12,639 bases of DNA from Saprospiraceae bacterium (GCA_004297645.1 SCUG01000031.1:1-12639), one strand, 5' to 3'; counted from the first letter of the stretch, positions 5,412 to 12,587 are shown. Notes: generated by a model from the sequence alone, not told the origin. Program-made: numbers and translations.

Positions 5412-7988
5412 ATGAGCCACTTAAACAACAGACTCCTTTCGCTGATAATCCTTTTTGTATTCGCCCAGCCAGCCATGCTGTTTTCCCAAAAAATGACCAG
5501 CGTGAAAGGGATGGTCACGGATGCACAAACCAAAGAGCCGCTCCCGTTTGTAAATGTCGCATTCCTCGGTACGCCGGTGGGAACGACCACCGACCTGGAC
5601 GGCTCCTATTCCATTGACACAAAGTGGGGCTCCGATTCTTTGCAAATCTCTTTTGTCGGGTATGCGTTAACCACCATTCCCGTGAAATTGGGGGCGAGCC
5701 AAAAAATTGATATCGCTTTGAACCCCTCGACGCTCACCCTCGGCGAGGTAGTCGTGAAGGAAAAACGGGGCGGCTATAAACGAAAGGACAACCCGGCGGT
5801 GGAGTTGATCAAGAAAGTGATTGACCACAAAGACAAGAACCGGATGGAGGCTCAGGATTTTTACGAGTACGAAAAGTACGAAAAAATAGAGCTGGCACTT
5901 AACAACATCACCGACGAATTCAGGGAAAAAAGGACTTTCAGGAAATTCCAGTTCATTTTCGACTACGTGGACACTTCCAAATTGAACGGTAAACCGTACC
6001 TGCCTGTATTCATCAGGGAAACCGCTTCCCACATCTATTTCCGCAAAAACCCAAAGGCTGAAAAAGAATACCGCCAGGGCATCAAGCTCTCCGGCATGGA
6101 TGAATATTTCGAAGCGGACAACCTGACCACCCTCACCGACATCCTCTACCAGAACGTGGACATTTACGAGAACAACGTCACGATGCTGGGCTTGCAGTTC
6201 ATCAGCCCCCTCAGCCCCGCCGCCAATGCCTTTTACCGCTTTTACATCATAGACACCATCCAGTACCTGGGCAACGAGGTGATAGACCTGGCTTTCATGC
6301 CGGTCAACAAACAAGACGTCGGGTTCAAGGGCGACCTGTACATCCTGAACGATTCGACCTACGCCGTCGTCAAAGCTGATTTAGGCATTTCAGAAAAAAT
6401 AAACCTGAACTTCGTCCAAGACCTCAAATTGGTGCAGGAATTTACCCGTGAGGGCGGCGTGTGGATTTTGACGAAAGACCAGGTGGTGGCCGACCTGGCT
6501 TTTTCAAAAGGCGCCTCCGGGTTTTTCGGCTCCCGCTCTGTTTTGTACCGCAACCATGTCTTCAATACCGAACGGGACGGGTCCCTTTATAGCGGTACGG
6601 AAAAAATCGTGGAGGAAAAAGGGGCAGACAAACAGGACGATGATTTTTGGGCGCAGGCCCGGCAGGAGAAACTTTCCAAACACGAGGAGGGGGTCTATCA
6701 AATGATAGACACTTTGCAAAAAGTCCCCGCCTTCCGCAGGACGATGGACATTATCACGCTCCTTTTGTCGGGATATAAGCAAGCAGGAAAAGTAGAGATT
6801 GGGCCTATTGGGTCTTTTTACAGCTTCAATTCGGTGGAAGGGTTCCGGCTGAGGTTCGGGGGCATGACGACCATCAATTTGTTGCCCAAGGTGAAGCTGG
6901 AAGGGTATGCCGCTTATGGCTTCAAAGACCAGAAGCTGAAGTATTCCGGGGCTGTCACGTATTCATTTCAAGAGGACTTCAAAAGCAACCCCAAGCATTA
7001 TGTCCGCTTCTCGCACCAGCACGAGACCAGCTTTGTCGGGCAAAACCTCGACTTCGTGGTGGAAGACAACTTCTTCCTTTCTTTCAAACGGGGCGGCTCC
7101 GACAAGATGCTGTTTTACGACTCCTGGAAAGGGGAGTATTTCCTGGAAACGAACAGTAAATTCTCCTGGGGACTGACTTACGAAAACAAAAAGCAACGCC
7201 CATTGGGCAGCCTGCGGTTCGATTATACCGACTCAGACACCCGCGAACCCATTTCCTTGCCCGACCTCACGACCAGCGAAATCAGCACCATCCTCCGCTT
7301 CGCCCCCAACGAGCAATTCATCCAAACCAAGCAGTTCCGCTACCCAATGTTCAACAAGTACCCGATTTTTACCCTCAAATATGCCGTCGGTCTCAATGGC
7401 TTCATCAGCGGTGAATACGATTACCAAAAACTGTCGCTGAACATCTTCAAGCGCTTCTACCTCTCCATCTTCGGAATAACAGACGTGGAGGTGGAAGGTG
7501 GAAAAATTTTCGGGACCGGGGTACCCTATTTCCTCCTCGACCTGCCCCGTGCCAACCAAACTTATGCCAACCAAAAACGCTCGTACAACCTGATGAACTT
7601 CCTCGAATTCGCCAACGATTCATACATCAGTTGGAGGACCGAACACTTTTTCAACGGCTTCATTTTTAATAAAATCCCCCTTTTGAAAAGATTGAAACTC
7701 CGCGAAGTCCTCGTTTTTAAAGGCGTTTGGGGCGCCCTCAGCGACAAAAACAACCCGCTGAAAAATCCCGAACTGATCCAATTCATCAACGACGACAAGG
7801 GCCAGCAGCAAACCTTCACCTTGGAAAGCAAACCTTACATGGAGGCCGGGGCCGGCATTATGAACATCTTCAAATTCGGGCGGATTGACTTTGTGAAACG
7901 CCTGACTTACCTCGACAACCCCAATATACCCAAGCTGTTCGGGGTGAAAGGCCTGGGCATCCGCGGGATGGTGAAATTTGAATTTTAA
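5412..7988 (+). CDS. DUF5686 family outer-membrane protein with N-terminal carboxypeptidase-regulatory-like domain
   Basis: The product is 858 aa with a signal peptide (residues 1 to about 25, LLSLIILFVFAQPAMLFSQ). Residues about 29-115 form the CarboxypepD_reg-like domain typical of Bacteroidota surface proteins (VKGMVTDAQTKEPLPFVNVA, TTTDLDGSYSI, LQISFVGY, TLGEVVV). The remainder matches the DUF5686 layout: a conserved KDNPAVELIKKVIDHKDKNR segment near 125-145, a periplasmic part, then a long C-terminal region of alternating beta strands ending in VKFEF. A terminal aromatic residue is the usual BAM signal, so an outer-membrane beta barrel is inferred. The function of the family is not established. 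The start ATG directly precedes the only plausible signal peptide. It is followed by a 33-bp palindrome and then the small His/Cys-rich gene on the same strand. Confidence 0.88.
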   Translation: MSHLNNRLLSLIILFVFAQPAMLFSQKMTSVKGMVTDAQTKEPLPFVNVAFLGTPVGTTTDLDGSYSIDTKWGSDSLQISFVGYALTTIPVKLGASQKIDIALNPSTLTLGEVVVKEKRGGYKRKDNPAVELIKKVIDHKDKNRMEAQDFYEYEKYEKIELALNNITDEFREKRTFRKFQFIFDYVDTSKLNGKPYLPVFIRETASHIYFRKNPKAEKEYRQGIKLSGMDEYFEADNLTTLTDILYQNVDIYENNVTMLGLQFISPLSPAANAFYRFYIIDTIQYLGNEVIDLAFMPVNKQDVGFKGDLYILNDSTYAVVKADLGISEKINLNFVQDLKLVQEFTREGGVWILTKDQVVADLAFSKGASGFFGSRSVLYRNHVFNTERDGSLYSGTEKIVEEKGADKQDDDFWAQARQEKLSKHEEGVYQMIDTLQKVPAFRRTMDIITLLLSGYKQAGKVEIGPIGSFYSFNSVEGFRLRFGGMTTINLLPKVKLEGYAAYGFKDQKLKYSGAVTYSFQEDFKSNPKHYVRFSHQHETSFVGQNLDFVVEDNFFLSFKRGGSDKMLFYDSWKGEYFLETNSKFSWGLTYENKKQRPLGSLRFDYTDSDTREPISLPDLTTSEISTILRFAPNEQFIQTKQFRYPMFNKYPIFTLKYAVGLNGFISGEYDYQKLSLNIFKRFYLSIFGITDVEVEGGKIFGTGVPYFLLDLPRANQTYANQKRSYNLMNFLEFANDSYISWRTEHFFNGFIFNKIPLLKRLKLREVLVFKGVWGALSDKNNPLKNPELIQFINDDKGQQQTFTLESKPYMEAGAGIMNIFKFGRIDFVKRLTYLDNPNIPKLFGVKGLGIRGMVKFEF

Positions 7989-7995
7989 GCCTGCT

Positions 7996-8028
7996 AAATC
8001 ATGGTGATTTTAAAAATCACCATGATTT
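7996..8028. repeat. Second-type 33-bp nested palindrome after the DUF5686 gene
   Basis: Seen: left arm AAATCATGGTGATTTT (7996-8011), centre A (8012), right arm AAAATCACCATGATTT (8013-8028); the 16-bp arms match perfectly. Each arm is itself a hairpin (AAATCA-TGG-TGATTT). It lies 7 bp after the DUF5686 stop codon and 16 bp before the ATG at 8045. It may stabilise or end the upstream transcript, but no T-run follows. Its length and layout equal those of the AGAGGTGACACC family although the sequence differs. Confidence 0.85.
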
Positions 8029-8044
8029 GGTAAGTTTGCCCCTC

Positions 8045-8440
8045 ATGCGCCGCCTCACTTCCATATCACTCCTCCTCCTCATCGGAACGCTCCTCGTCCC
8101 CTGGCAGGAACTATGCGTGGCGCACCCCCTCGGGCACAAGCCCCACCCGCCCGGCGAGCACAGCGCCTGCGAGCTGCACAAAATGTACAAAAGCGACAAG
8201 CCCGCCTTCTTCCCGCCGATGCACTGCAAACACGTTTCCGAAGTGGTGGGCGCTTTCCAGTTGCCACAGCACGAGCAGGCTAAAGTGACCTTTCAAACTT
8301 TGGCTGTCGCAGCCGTTGTTTTTGATTTTCTCCCCTCATTTCAGGATACTGAAAATGAATGCGCCCCGGCAACGGACGAGCGCTGCAATTCCGGTCCGCC
8401 GCTGCCCGCCAACGTCCTTCGAGGCCCTCCATTCTCCTGA
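8045..8440 (+). CDS. Small secreted His/Cys-rich protein, probable metal-binding accessory of the RND pump
   Basis: The product is 131 aa from the ATG at 8045; an upstream in-frame TTG at 8027 lies in the edge of the palindrome and is rejected. The N-terminus MRRLTSISLLLLIGTLLVPW is a signal peptide, probably cleaved near CVA-H27. Residues 27-63 hold seven His, two Cys and two Met (HPLGHKPHPPGEHSACELHK, then PPMHCKH), suggesting binding of a soft or borderline metal; further Cys are at 106 and 114. The C-terminus ends RGPPFS. Bacteroidota heavy-metal RND operons often begin with a small secreted protein of this size and C-terminal style, so a role in periplasmic metal sensing or delivery is inferred from context. 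No named domain is recognised. The RND gene follows after 149 bp containing two palindromes, so co-transcription is likely. Confidence 0.65.
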   Translation: MRRLTSISLLLLIGTLLVPWQELCVAHPLGHKPHPPGEHSACELHKMYKSDKPAFFPPMHCKHVSEVVGAFQLPQHEQAKVTFQTLAVAAVVFDFLPSFQDTENECAPATDERCNSGPPLPANVLRGPPFS

Positions 8441-8492
8441 TTTTTTTTCCTTCCATTTTTTTGGAAGCTGACCTGCCTTTGCCCATTGCCAA

Positions 8493-8568
8493 AGAGGTGA
8501 CACCTTTTTAAAAGGTGTCACCTCTACGTTGCCAAAGAGATGACACCTTTTTAAAAGGTGTCACCTCT
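8493..8568. repeat. REP-like palindromes, two tandem copies before the RND gene
   Basis: Copy 2 (8493-8525) is a perfect 33-bp palindrome with centre T. Copy 3 (8536-8568) has one change (AGAGATGACACC). They are separated by ACGTTGCCAA, giving a 43-bp period. The second ends 21 nt before the RND ATG at 8590. The 8441-8589 gap holds nothing else I can assign. Hairpins here would sit in the RND mRNA leader. Confidence 0.92.
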
Positions 8569-8589
8569 ACGCTCAATTCCGCATTTTCC

Positions 8590-11500
8590 ATGATAAAAAC
8601 CTCCTTCCGAAACCCATACCTGGTGCTGGTGTTCGCCATTGCCGTGGCGGTGCTGGCGGCGGTGCTCATCCCCCGGATGCCGGTGGACATCCTGCCGCAG
8701 TTCAAAAAATCCGCCATGCAAATCATCACCCTCTACCCCGGCATGCCCGCCGAGGTGGTGGAAAAAGACATCACCAGCCGCATGGAGCGCTGGACGGGGC
8801 AATCCCCCGGCATCGAAAAGCAGTTGTCCAAGAGCATCATGGGCGTCAGCATCGTCACCAACTTTTATGGCGAAGACGTTGACCCCGCCGAGGCAATGGC
8901 CAACTCCTCCTCCTACGCCACGAGCGACATGTACTACCAGCCGCCCGGCACCCTGCCGCCCATGGTTCAGCCCTTCGACCCCACCGCCTCCAAGCCGCTC
9001 ATGCTCCTGACAGCGAGCAGCGACACAAAGAGCGGCACGGAACTCTACGACGTCGCCTATTTCAGCCTGCGGCAAATGCTCTCCGGCGTGAAGGGCATCA
9101 TCGCCCCGGCTGCTTACGGTGGCACCTTGCGGCGGATTTACATTTACGTGGACCCCGCCAAATTAGAGGCGCTCGGCATTTCGCAGACGCAGGTCAACGA
9201 CGCCATCCAGACGAACACGACGATGATTCCCTCCGGCATCGCCAAAATCGGCGGCATCAACTACGGCATAGACGCCAAGGGCATGATTGTCAGCGTGGAG
9301 GATTTCAACGACATCGTCATCACCTACAAAAATGGCAACCCGATTTTCATCAAAGACGTGGGAAGGGCAGCCGACGCCAACGCCATTCAAACCAACATCG
9401 CACGGGTGGACGGGCGGGAGCAGGTCTATCTGCCCATCTTCAAACGCCCCGGCGCCAACACCATCGCCGCCGTGAATGCCGTGAAGGAAGCCCTGCCCAA
9501 GTTGCGGGAGCGCCTGCCCGAAGACGTGAAGCTCGGCGTCATCTTCGACCAGTCCTCCTACGTGCGCAACGCCATTTCCGGGCTGGCAAATGCGGGGCTT
9601 GGCGGTTTGGCGCTCGTGGTGCTGGTGCTACTGCTGTTTTTGGGAAATGTGCGTTCGGCACTCATCGTGTCCATCAGCCTGCCGCTGTCGGTGCTGTTCG
9701 CCTTCATCGTCCTGTACGCCACCGGGCAGGCCATCAACAGCATCACCCTCGGCGGTTTGGCGCTGGCGCTCGGTCTGCTCGTTGACAACTCCATCGTCGT
9801 TTTGGAAAACATTGACCGGCACCTCCAGATGGGCAAATCCAAAAAAACGGCGGCGATGGATGCCACCCTCGAAGTGGCGACGCCCGTGCTGGCTTCCACG
9901 CTCGTCATCATCGCCGTGTTTTTCCCGGTGATGTTCCTGACGGGCATGGCGAAGTTCCTCTTCTCGCCGCTCGCCATCACGGTGGCAGGGGCGATGGTCG
10001 GCTCGTACCTGTTTTCGCTGACGCTCGTGCCGCTGGCGGCGGCTTTGGGCAAAGAGGTGACACCTTTAGAGGTGACACCTTTTAAAAAGGTGTCACCTCT
10101 TGCACGTTTCCAAAAAATAATAGAAAACGCCCGCCGGCGCTACCAACGCAGTTTGGAAAAAACGCTGCAACGGCGGCGGGCGGTGCTGCTCGGTGCGGCG
10201 GCGCTTTTCGCCGGGTCGCTGTTCGTCCTTTTCAACCTCGGCTACGAGCTGTTCCCGCAGTCGGACGTGGGGCAGATGGAAATCTCCGTGCGCATGGAAT
10301 CCGGCACGCCGCTCGACAAGGCGAACGAAACCATCGCCGCCATGGAGCAGGTCGTGCGGCAGGAAACGGGAGATGATTTGGAGCAAATCATCTCCAACAT
10401 CGGCGTGTTCTACGACCTGCCCGCCGCCTACACCCCCAACTCCGGCACGCAGGACGCCTTCATCGGGGTGCAATTGAAAGAAGGCCACGCCGTGAGCATT
10501 TTCGACTATGCCAGCCGCCTGCGGCAAAAGCTGAACCGCCAGTTTCCCGGCATCGAAATCAGCTTCAACACGGGCGGCATGATTACGGCGGCGCTCAACG
10601 AGGGCAAGCCCTCGCCCATCGAGGTGCAGGTGAAGGGCAACGACCTCAAGGTGCTGCGCCAAATCGCCGAGCGCATCCGCGACACCATCGCCCCGCTGCC
10701 CGCTGCCCGTGACGTGCGGATTTTGCAGCGCATTGACCAGCCCGCCAAGAACATTGACATTGACCGCATCAAGGCCGCCGAACTCGGCGTGGAGCCGGTG
10801 GACGCCATCAAAAATGTCGTCTCTGCGCTCAACTCCTCCGCCACTTTCGACAAGGCGTTTTGGATTGACGAAAAAAACGGCAACCACTACTTCGTCGGCG
10901 TCACCTACCCGGAATTTCAAATTGACAACGAGCATGTTTTGGAAAACGTCACCGTTGGAAGCAGTACGCACGACGAGCCGGCGCCGTTCCGCAATTTTTC
11001 CAAAATCAGCGAAACGACCAACCCCGTCGAGGTCAACCACCACAACCTCACGAGGGAGTTCAACGTGTACGTGAACGTGGACCCCGATAGCTATCGGGGT
11101 GACATCGGCAGCGTTTCCGCCAAAATCCAGAAACGGCTCGATGCGATGGATTTTCCGAAGGGCTATGAAGTGAATTTTCAGGGCGAGATAGCCACCATGA
11201 CCAGTTCGTTTGGCGACCTGGGGCTTGGCTTGGGGCTGGCGGTCGTGCTGGCGTTCCTCATCATCGTGCCACTGTTCCGCTCGTTCGTGCAGCCGCTCGT
11301 CATCATTTTCACCTTCCCGCTCGGCATCATCGGCGTGGCACTGCTGATGTGGGCAACGGGCACCAATCTGAGCATCCAGTCCATGATGGGCATCATCATG
11401 ATGGTGGGCATCGCCGTGAGCTACGGCAACATCCTCGTGGACCGGATAAATGCGCTGGTGACAGAGGGGCTGCCCGTCGGCGAAGCCATCGTGTCGGGCT

Positions 11501-11715
11501 GCGGCGACCGCTTCCGCCCGGTGCTGATGACGGCGGGGACGACGATTTTCGGACTGCTTCCCACGGCGCTGGCCCCGATAACTATCGGGAGCGAGGGTTC
11601 GGAGGCGAACGTGCCGCTGGCGGTTGCCGTCATCGGCGGCACGTTCATGGCCACGGTGCTGACGCTGTGGGTGATTCCGGTGCTGTATGCTTATTTTGTC
11701 ACGGGAAAGAGGTGA
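8590..11715 (+). CDS. RND-family efflux permease (AcrB/CusA-like), carrying in-frame palindromic insertions
   Basis: The product is 1041 aa, the usual RND length, with two homologous halves of six membrane segments each. The GTG start at 8515 would translate a palindrome, so the ATG before KTSFRNPYLVLVFAIAV is used. Seen: PRMPVDILPQF and YPGMPAEVVEKDI after TM1, PPGTLPPMVQPFDPTAS in the porter domain, and V398-D399-N400 in TM4 (the AcrB Asp pair is D-N here). The TM10 Lys of AcrB seems absent (S944-Y-G-N). Residues 489-504, in the cytoplasmic linker after TM6, are encoded by a REP-like element. The stop codon TGA lies in another copy. Family knowledge: such permeases act as proton-driven trimers with a membrane-fusion protein and a TolC-type channel, neither seen here. 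The substrate is unknown; the His/Cys-rich neighbour suggests metal. Confidence 0.92.
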   Translation: MIKTSFRNPYLVLVFAIAVAVLAAVLIPRMPVDILPQFKKSAMQIITLYPGMPAEVVEKDITSRMERWTGQSPGIEKQLSKSIMGVSIVTNFYGEDVDPAEAMANSSSYATSDMYYQPPGTLPPMVQPFDPTASKPLMLLTASSDTKSGTELYDVAYFSLRQMLSGVKGIIAPAAYGGTLRRIYIYVDPAKLEALGISQTQVNDAIQTNTTMIPSGIAKIGGINYGIDAKGMIVSVEDFNDIVITYKNGNPIFIKDVGRAADANAIQTNIARVDGREQVYLPIFKRPGANTIAAVNAVKEALPKLRERLPEDVKLGVIFDQSSYVRNAISGLANAGLGGLALVVLVLLLFLGNVRSALIVSISLPLSVLFAFIVLYATGQAINSITLGGLALALGLLVDNSIVVLENIDRHLQMGKSKKTAAMDATLEVATPVLASTLVIIAVFFPVMFLTGMAKFLFSPLAITVAGAMVGSYLFSLTLVPLAAALGKEVTPLEVTPFKKVSPLARFQKIIENARRRYQRSLEKTLQRRRAVLLGAAALFAGSLFVLFNLGYELFPQSDVGQMEISVRMESGTPLDKANETIAAMEQVVRQETGDDLEQIISNIGVFYDLPAAYTPNSGTQDAFIGVQLKEGHAVSIFDYASRLRQKLNRQFPGIEISFNTGGMITAALNEGKPSPIEVQVKGNDLKVLRQIAERIRDTIAPLPAARDVRILQRIDQPAKNIDIDRIKAAELGVEPVDAIKNVVSALNSSATFDKAFWIDEKNGNHYFVGVTYPEFQIDNEHVLENVTVGSSTHDEPAPFRNFSKISETTNPVEVNHHNLTREFNVYVNVDPDSYRGDIGSVSAKIQKRLDAMDFPKGYEVNFQGEIATMTSSFGDLGLGLGLAVVLAFLIIVPLFRSFVQPLVIIFTFPLGIIGVALLMWATGTNLSIQSMMGIIMMVGIAVSYGNILVDRINALVTEGLPVGEAIVSGCGDRFRPVLMTAGTTIFGLLPTALAPITIGSEGSEANVPLAVAVIGGTFMATVLTLWVIPVLYAYFVTGKR
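10053..10100. repeat. REP-like element inserted in frame within the RND gene (half plus full copy)
   Basis: Seen: a half copy AGAGGTGACACCTTT (10053-10067) followed directly by a full palindrome with arms at 10068-10083 and 10085-10100 around A. The total is 48 bp, exactly 16 codons, read as EVTPLEVTPFKKVSPL with no stop. The location follows the last hydrophobic segment of the N-terminal half, in the cytoplasmic linker region of RND proteins. Confidence 0.92.
11081..11100. repeat. 20-bp perfect palindrome inside the RND gene
   Basis: ACCCCGATAGCTATCGGGGT is a perfect palindrome, encoding P832-D-S-Y-R-G in frame within the second porter domain. A related copy lies at 11574-11589. The pair suggests a short dispersed palindrome family tolerated in coding sequence. 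Confidence 0.7.
11574..11589. repeat. Second CCCGATA-N2-TATCGGG palindrome inside the RND gene
   Basis: CCCGATA (11574-11580), AC, TATCGGG (11583-11589), with perfect 7-bp arms; it differs from the 11081 element only in the central dinucleotide and the flanks. It encodes part of A995-P-I-T-I-G-S in the loop before TM12. Confidence 0.6.
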
Positions 11716-11836
11716 CACCTTTTCAAAAGGTGTCACCTCTAATCGAAAGAGGTGACACCTTTTCAAAAGGTGTCACCTCTAATCGGAAAGAGGTGACACC
11801 TTTTCAAAAGGTGTCACCTCTGAAGGTGTCACCTCT
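11708..11836. repeat. REP-like array: three full copies and one half copy between the RND and RAYT genes
   Basis: Full perfect 33-bp palindromes with centre C lie at 11708-11740, 11748-11780 and 11789-11821, separated by AATCGAA and AATCGGA. A half copy AAGGTGTCACCTCT is at 11823-11836. The first copy contains the RND stop codon TGA (11713-11715); the last ends 14 nt before the RAYT ATG. Tandem clusters of this kind next to a RAYT gene resemble the BIMEs (bacterial interspersed mosaic elements) known from proteobacteria. Confidence 0.95.
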
Positions 11837-11850
11837 AAAAGTAAAGAACT

Positions 11851-12381
11851 ATGAAGAAGATTACTGAATACATCAATTACGAGTGCCCGTTGGCGCCCGG
11901 CTATTTCTACCATGTTTTCAATCGCAGCAACAACAAGGAACTGCTGTTTCGTAGTGATGAGAACCGCAAGTATTTTTTGAAAAAGTTCCAGGAATACCTG
12001 TCACCATTTTTAGCGGTGTACTGCTATTGCCTGCTTGGCAACCACTTTCATTTGTTGGTGAGAATCCGGGAGGAACGGGAATTGGAGAATTACCTGCTGG
12101 GACTGCCGATACAGGAACGCTCCATTGCCCAAAAAAAACTCCTTTCCCTATCGCCGGATTTAAGAATGTGGAGCGATGTACTGACCAGTCAGTTCCAACG
12201 ATTTTTTACCGGGTATGCTATGGCAGTCAACAAGCAATGGGGGCGTCAGGGCAACCTGTTCCATCGGCCGTTTCAACGGGTGGCCGTGCAAGATGAAAAC
12301 CATCTGATGTGGTTGGTCTATTACCTGCATGCCAACCCAAAGAAACACGGTCTGATGGAAGATTTCAGGAGATACCCCTAG
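11851..12381 (+). CDS. REP-associated tyrosine transposase (RAYT, Y1/HUH superfamily), truncated by an amber codon
   Basis: As read, the product is 176 aa. The N-terminal CPLAPGYFYHVFNRSNNKELLF is the usual RAYT opening. GNHFHLLVRI contains the HUH pair H65-x-H67, and the candidate nucleophile Tyr (Y157 or Y158) lies in VYYLHANPKKHGL. Between them is NLFHRPFQRVAV, also typical. Family knowledge: RAYTs are single-copy, host-kept relatives of IS200/IS605 TnpA that nick single-stranded DNA at REP hairpins and are linked to REP spread. The protein stops at TAG (12379-12381) exactly where relatives continue with P-(Y/W)-SSY. The same frame goes on for 61 more codons with matching sequence, so a nonsense mutation is likely. 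The catalytic residues precede the stop, so activity may persist. It starts 14 nt after a half REP-like palindrome and 135 nt after the RND stop, probably in one transcript. Confidence 0.9.
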   Translation: MKKITEYINYECPLAPGYFYHVFNRSNNKELLFRSDENRKYFLKKFQEYLSPFLAVYCYCLLGNHFHLLVRIREERELENYLLGLPIQERSIAQKKLLSLSPDLRMWSDVLTSQFQRFFTGYAMAVNKQWGRQGNLFHRPFQRVAVQDENHLMWLVYYLHANPKKHGLMEDFRRYP

Positions 12382-12567
12382 AGTTCTTACCAATCGTTGC
12401 TCTCTGACAGCCCTACCAAATTAGAGAGAAAGGATGTGCTGGACTGGTTTGGCGGCAAGGATGCCTTTGTGGCTTTTCACCAACAGGCCGAGGATTGGGA
12501 CAACATCCGGGATTTGATTATTGAGTCCCCTCCGAAAAGGGGGGTAAAAAAAAGTTCATTGAAATAA
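12382..12567 (+). pseudogene. C-terminal remnant of the RAYT gene beyond the amber codon
   Basis: In the same frame as the transposase, after TAG at 12379, 61 sense codons follow up to TAA (12565-12567). They read SSYQSLLSDSPTKLERKDVL then DWFGGKDAFVAFH, which I recognise as the normal C-terminal part of Bacteroidota RAYT proteins. No frameshift is needed. The most economical explanation is one substitution turning a Tyr (TAT/TAC) or Trp (TGG) codon into TAG. Alternatives are a sequencing error or readthrough. Confidence 0.85.
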
Positions 12568-12587
12568 CCGAATAAGATTTTGTGTCC

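Noticed and set aside
8031..8038. TAAGTTTG matching the Bacteroidota -7 element before the His/Cys-rich gene
   Set aside because: There is no TTG at the proper -33 distance, and transcription would start at the ATG itself (leaderless). Not supported enough.
8515..8589. N-terminal extension of the RND permease from GTG at 8515
   Set aside because: The 25 extra residues are a translation of the REP-like palindrome and spacer; RND proteins normally start a few residues before TM1, as the ATG at 8590 gives.
10093..11766. 557-codon minus-strand open frame opposite the RND gene
   Set aside because: It is antisense to conserved RND sequence, begins in the palindromic array and has shadow-like composition (many His, Arg and Asp).
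11708..11836. Possible CRISPR array
   Set aside because: Spacers are only 7-8 nt and nearly identical, the repeats are full palindromes, and the same repeat is dispersed elsewhere; this fits REP/BIME and not CRISPR.
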